Positions 59,006-64,000 of a stretch of 64,000 nt of DNA are shown here, in pieces. A model generated the notes under the pieces. The model had not been told where the DNA came from. It worked only from the letters and a program-made list of their open reading frames with translations, and did not search any database. The stretch's first letter is position 1; each line of letters begins with the position of its first letter. Source of the DNA: Ehretia macrophylla (Eukaryota > Streptophyta > Magnoliopsida > Boraginales > Ehretiaceae); contig CM075767.1 of NCBI GenBank assembly GCA_037974665.1, forward strand, positions 18,120,840 through 18,184,839, given 5' to 3'. The position numbers were made by a program, and so were the translations under genes.

Positions 59006-62000
59006 TGTGATACCCCAAAATGGGCACATATTTAATAGTATTTAATTGCATTTATTACGTGTTATCCTAAATGGTAGCTGTGAGAACCCGAGCATTCATT
59101 ACATGGTCATTCATTTATTTTAATCATTATTTGAAAAATAATATGTGCATTTACATGACTTATTTAGTGTTTTAAAATTTAAAATGGTATTTAAAGTTAA
59201 TTCAAATTGCATCTTGTTGACTTTCACATTCTTTAACTAAACTAGTTGACTTTTCATCTACATTGACCAACTAGGACAAGGTGAGAATTTTTAAAATGTT
59301 TAATGAAAGGCAAACTTGGGATTAGAAATAAAAATGCAAGGTTAAATTAGTCAAATTTTGGGTCAACTTTGGAATTAAATCTGAACCCATTGGGGAAGAG
59401 TTAGGTAGCAAATTATATATGGTTGGAAAGCTCTATGAGTCTAGTTTCTAAGGCTTCAAACCGTTTGTGAATTGGACTTTTCTAGAAGAAGTTATGACCG
59501 TTTTCGTAAGGTTGCGCAGGACTGTTTTGGTTTACGCGGGTTTGACCGAAGACTTGACCTTTGACTTTCATTAAAGCTTATAAAACACCAAAAAAATCCC
59601 AAAATTGCTCATCTTCTTCTTGCTTCAGCCGTGACCAGTCCAAACCCTAGGAATAGTAGATTTTCACTATTTTGCTTATATCTTGAGCTAGAAGCGGAAC
59701 CAAGACGCAAACCAAGCATTTTTGGACCCATGTCGACGTCTAGCATCTTTCTACCGATCGTTTTTGTCTTTATTTTGCGAAACAAAGGTGAGGGAATTTT
59801 TTTTCAAATCTTCCAAAGTTTATTTTCACGTCATAAAATGATAGGATTGCATTTGTATCTTGCTAAATAGGTGTTAGAGAAGACTTTACCGATTAATTTC
59901 TTATATAGAACATATTTTGTTGAAATTGGCTATTTTGAGTTGGTCAATGATTTATATGTCTAAGTTGTGTTTAATCTTGATGCTTAGCTTTTATATAATG
60001 CTCATATATGTTATTGAACCTATCTAGCATAATAAAATAACTTGAGATTGCAAAACGCAGTAAGAAAAATGGAGAATGTAGCTTGCTGAATTTTTCTATT
60101 TTTGGGCGTTTAGGGGCTGTTTCGTTGGGTAGTTTTTGCGCACCCATTAGATATCTTATTTTATGCTATTATATGGTTTATAAGCCTTCTATTAGATAGG
60201 GAAAAATGTTGGTAGTTGGAGGGTCATGGTGGTTTGGGTGGAATAAGCTAAATTGTTGGTGTTTTTGAGTTGAAATGGTTGGTTTAGGTGCAAATGTGTG
60301 CTCCTGTGTGGTGTGTAATCTCTACGCTTGTAATGGTGACCTTTGGGCTACCTCGGAGTTATAATAGTAGCATGCTAAGGTTGTGTAGTGATAGTTGGAA
60401 GTTAGAATAACTTTGATTGCATAAGTTGCTATAATTGAGCTAGTATTGCCTACTTAGCTATTGTTCTCGTTGTTATATTTGGCTGTGAATCACGTCCATG
60501 AGGTTTCTTGTGATAAATATGCGTTCTATTACATGCTAGGTGGATCCATTGAGCCAAACTTGCGTCATGGAAACTAGTAGAGGTGAGGGAGAAACATTTA
60601 TATACATTTCTTTGAATGTTAAGGTTTGTGTTGAATTTTGTAATTGTTGTATATTGTGATATAAATGCTTATGAATGCTTCCAAAACCTTCTAAAATGAT
60701 TAGTGAACATTCTTTTGCAAGCTATTGGCATAGTTTATGGCTAGATTTTGAAATGACAAGTTAAAGAAGACAATGAATAGTGTAAATTTTAAGGTTTTGA
60801 TAAAATGTGCTTTCGGGTTTGATTCAATACTATAGTTAGGCACTAAAGATATTAATGAAGATAGTCTAATGACCCCATGTAGTTTAATTGCTCGGAACTT
60901 AGCCAAAACGCGACATAGCCGACTTTTTAAAAGGGGTTTCGGGTTAATGCTAATCCGGGTAGAATTGAGCTTCACATTTGGTATTGTTAGGCTACCTAGG
61001 TGCTATAGAAGCTTTATTAACCCTTGTTTGAAGTCCTGTTAAGGTATGTGTAGTTCAAAGGTATAAGAGGAAAATTGGAGCTTTTGGGGTAACTGGGGGT
61101 AATTGAACGTGTTTGAGGGGTGTAAGGTTACCTTAAGGGCTAATTAGAAGATTGGTGTAGCTTTCCCTTGAATTTGAATCACTAACATGAGTTTGGAAGG
61201 AAAATAGCTTGAATAACAAAGGAGTTTAAGTGCAAATTCAGTTGTTTCACGCTTCTAAGACCATGGCATGACTCCTTGTGTGTTTAAATGTGGTTTCTAG
61301 TTGTTTTGGAGCTTTTGGTATAGTTCTATGTGTATCTTGAATATACCCCTTTATAAAACTGCTTAATTGCTTGTGTAAATTGCTTATATTCTAACTGTTT
61401 CGAGGTCAACCTACTTTGTTGATCCTCCTATGTGTTGTAGCTTATATTGTTGATATTGTCTTGCCATTGATAAGTGCATTGCATAGTGGTTGCGCAACCA
61501 TAGTGTCAGGGGAGGATGTGTTGAATATCGGCTGGGCGGCAGAGGGCTTGTCAGTGGATATTCAAACTCTGTGCCCTAGTTCCTTATTCGCCTGGTCCGG
61601 AGATTGCCAGGGGGTGTTGGGTCATAGGATTATCGGGGTACATCCGGAGTACACCCACTGGAGTGATTGCGATTATGCCGGCTCAGTGATCATGGTTCGT
61701 GGATCGAGAATGAAGATCAAGTGAAGATTTGGAGTGTTGGGGTTAAGTGTAATGTATCCTTTTTAATGTGTGGTTACTTAATCAATTGTCATTCTTGAAT
61801 GGTTTTAATTGTTATTAATGTTTAAATGTACTACTTGTTGCATTGCACGCCCCGAGAGACTTTATCCCTCACTAGGCAACAGTGGTTGCTCATACCTCCC
61901 TAACATATTTCAGGAGGTGCATTTGGAGGAGGAGTTGCCTTAGTTGCAGTGTCTAATTGCGTGAGGTGGATTTATGGCTCTTGCTATTATGCGGAGATCT

Positions 62001-62544
62001 TGTTTGATCTATTATTTTCTATTTTGTAGCCTAAGTGCTTATGTATATGTTTGAGTGATTGTAAGCTAAATGCTAGTTGATTGTAGTAGGAGATATGAAC
62101 TATGGCATGTAATAACTTATATTTCTGCTCTTAGCTTCTCTGCATGCTTGGGAGTGAATGACTGGTTGTTTTCAATTTCTAAAAATGCTTAAAAGCTATC
62201 ATGGAGTGGCATGATAAGCGGTTTGGTAAAGAAGTGAAGTTGGATGCATGCTTGCATGATTCTAACTGTTTGAATGTTTTAAGGCTCGGATGGCCTTAAA
62301 GTTTGAGTCCTTAATTAGAATTGGAGTTCTAGGTTGTTTTGTGGCTTTATTGGTTACTTACAGGCTTTCAGAATGTCCACGATACAAGGAAGACTCTATC
62401 CGTTTGTCGGGTCCAGACTTAACCTTTAGCGTGGTGTTGGGTCGGGGCATTACATTTTAGGTGGTCTGAGACCGGGTTTGGGATTGGGTTGAGAATAACA
62501 TAGTTAGTAGAGCCTCCGGTCTCGTGATGGATCGGGGCGTTACA
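59006..62544 (+). repeat. 3' LTR of family D element
   Basis: Full-length copy with the same hairpins: CTACTTT-loop at 61402-61427, palindrome at 61488-61499 and TTGAATATC arms at 61521-61565. Confidence 0.85.
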
Positions 62545-63415
62545 CGTATTCTTGTAAAATGACATATACTATCAATATAGTCAGGAAAGGGGGTAGATAT
62601 ATCCTGATTTTAATCCTTTGATTTTCTTTATTATCTTTTTCCTCGTGAATCTAGATGAATCCTTAATTTGTTATTTTGTGCATTATTAGATTGTATGCCC
62701 TAAAGGTCAATTAATTTTAATAAAAGTCCTTAGAATAATATTTATAAATTCTATCATTAAGGGTAAGGATATGAGTGATAGAATCTATGTTCATAAATAT
62801 ATTCTAAAAGTAATCCCCAATTGTAGGAAAAATTAATTGGATGTTAGTTTATCTAGTTAGATTGGATTACAGTTTACTATCCAAATAATATGAGATATTG
62901 ATTTGGTCAACTAGTCTCATATCGTAAGATTAGATGTATAAGTGCTTGTTGAGAACAAGTTATTGAACATGACCGCTAGTACAACGAATTACATGGATTA
63001 GTCAATAATTTGTTGTACAATGTAATAATGTGATTAGTCCTTAAACTTGAGACACAACAGTTATCTTGTGTTAGGGATACCATAATTTGCTCGTGCAATT
63101 AAACTAGTCCTAATCAAATATTAGATACTATGCTCAGTGGTTACAATCTATTCTGGCATAGAGATAGGTGTGTGTAGATACGGAATCTGTCAATTAGGGA
63201 TCCTATGCGATCTACTAATCAAGTAACTAGAAATCATTGGTCAAGGTAGAATAGTCGAAGTCATTCCACGAATTATTCATAATTTACCAATTAAATAGAT
63301 TTGGACATATGATTGAGTAATAGAGTTTGACGACCCTATCCATGACTCTAGCTCAATCAGGATGATTTAGATAAAAGGAAGTGATTGCATGGTAATTACT
63401 TATTGAAAGGGTTCG
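62545..63415 (+). repeat. Duplicated block X, copy 2, right part
   Basis: Resumes with TTCTTGTAAAATGACATA, matching 19526 onward, and follows copy 1 to ACTTATTGAAAGGGTT. Confidence 0.8.
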
Positions 63416-64000
63416 TATACTTACAATTCGTCATTAGTTGGGTAGTTGTGATATATTGTTAGGCGTCACTCACGACTTGCGAAAATAGAATTAAAAGAGT
63501 TTTAATTAAATATTAATGGGATTAATATTATTCACTACCAATTAATTATGAACCCGAGAAGTCACACACAAAAGAGATCAAAAAATTAGTCAACAAGAAA
63601 AGTAAGTAAATTAAATAGTGAAAGGGTCCAATATTTAATTGGACTTAAAACTAATTAGATTGAATTTTTAGTCCAATCAATTTATCAGTCCAAGTCCAGT
63701 GTTTAGGTTTGGCCCAAGAGCTAGCCTTAACATGTCCAGTGTTTCCTATAAATAAGAAACTATGACAGACAAGAAGAGCTTGTATAAATCATGTCTTTCA
63801 TAGCAAATAAACTTTTTCTAAAACTCATAGTGAGGGTTTTGCTAATTGATTGTTCGGATCTCATGTGAATACTTTTGGAGGCTTCACAATTGGAAAGCTC
63901 TGATTCGTTCAATCTCTACATTGGATTCAACATTGTAAAGGCAATCATGAAATCCTTTAATGCGTATTTAATGATTGATTATTTATGCATGATATTAATC
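62684..64000 (+). mobile_element. Copia LTR (Bianca-like), runs off the window
   Basis: Starts TATTAGATTGTATGCCCTAAAGG. It contains a TATA box CTATAAATAAG near 63.75 kb followed by a transcribed-leader-like stretch. No primer site or second LTR lies inside the window, so whether a whole element follows cannot be told. Confidence 0.55.

Larger units (their letters stand above)
54201..62544 (+). mobile_element. Non-autonomous long-LTR element, family D
   Basis: LTRs 54201-57743 and 59006-62544 (about 3.54 kb each) flank a 1.26 kb internal region with no recognisable protein. The LTRs start TGTGATACCCC and end GGGGCGTTACA; in the stretch compared by eye they differ at about 4%. The insertion site is known exactly because copy 1 of block X has the empty site CATAG|TCTTG. 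The flanks are CATAG on the left and CGTAT on the right, a five-base duplication with two differences. It looks structurally whole but codes for nothing. Confidence 0.88.

Overview
This window is nuclear DNA from a flowering plant. It is AT-rich, its genes have introns, and almost nine tenths of it is transposon-derived. The only recognisable host gene is a seven-exon cytosolic (TPS-a type) sesquiterpene synthase at 14.78-18.43 kb. Its exon layout and motifs resemble those of asterids, perhaps a mint relative, but the organism is inferred, not shown. The gene is damaged: exon 6 has lost one base and a conserved stretch of about eight codons is missing from exon 2. A second, partial copy of its intron 6 and exon 7 lies at 20.47-21.37 kb, so the locus was once a small terpene synthase cluster.

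Layout. 0-2.7 kb: no gene; a TRIM-like miniature retroelement (0.80-1.18 kb) carrying an array of G-boxes, then a promoter-like, hairpin-rich stretch. 2.7-13.3 kb: part of a long LTR (family A) interrupted by a large non-autonomous LTR element (family B, LTR about 3.8 kb, internal region about 1.7 kb). 13.3-18.5 kb: a SINE-like element, a foldback MITE, then the terpene synthase with another SINE inside intron 4. 18.8-20.4 kb: a block (X) duplicated at 53.4-63.4 kb. 20.4-21.4 kb: terpene synthase remnant holding a MITE. 21.7-44.1 kb: a second long-LTR non-autonomous element (family C, GAGAG target duplication); its 3' LTR contains a minus-strand Ty3/gypsy chromovirus insertion (30.0-42.3 kb) made of a partial copy and a longer copy that share one LTR. 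46.0-51.6 kb: a Copia element (CACTT target duplication) that keeps gag but almost no pol. 52.2-53.3 kb: a related, older Copia LTR with a long TA repeat. 54.2-62.5 kb: a third long-LTR element (family D) inserted into the second copy of block X. 62.7-64.0 kb: a Copia LTR running off the window.

The main observation is that LTR families A, B and D and the chromovirus, which look largely unrelated in overall sequence, share small fold-back modules. These are a hairpin with a constant CTACTTT loop and changing, still pairing stems, a GGTTGCGCAACC palindrome (A-D) followed by a long hairpin, an AGGA-loop hairpin just before the polypurine tract, and a common initiator-tRNA-Met primer site. Families B, C and D also share a GGTAAG-containing leader and a T-rich filler. 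This pattern suggests that non-autonomous elements keep cis signals read by chromovirus machinery; that functional link is inference. No CRISPR array, rRNA or ordinary tRNA gene was seen.
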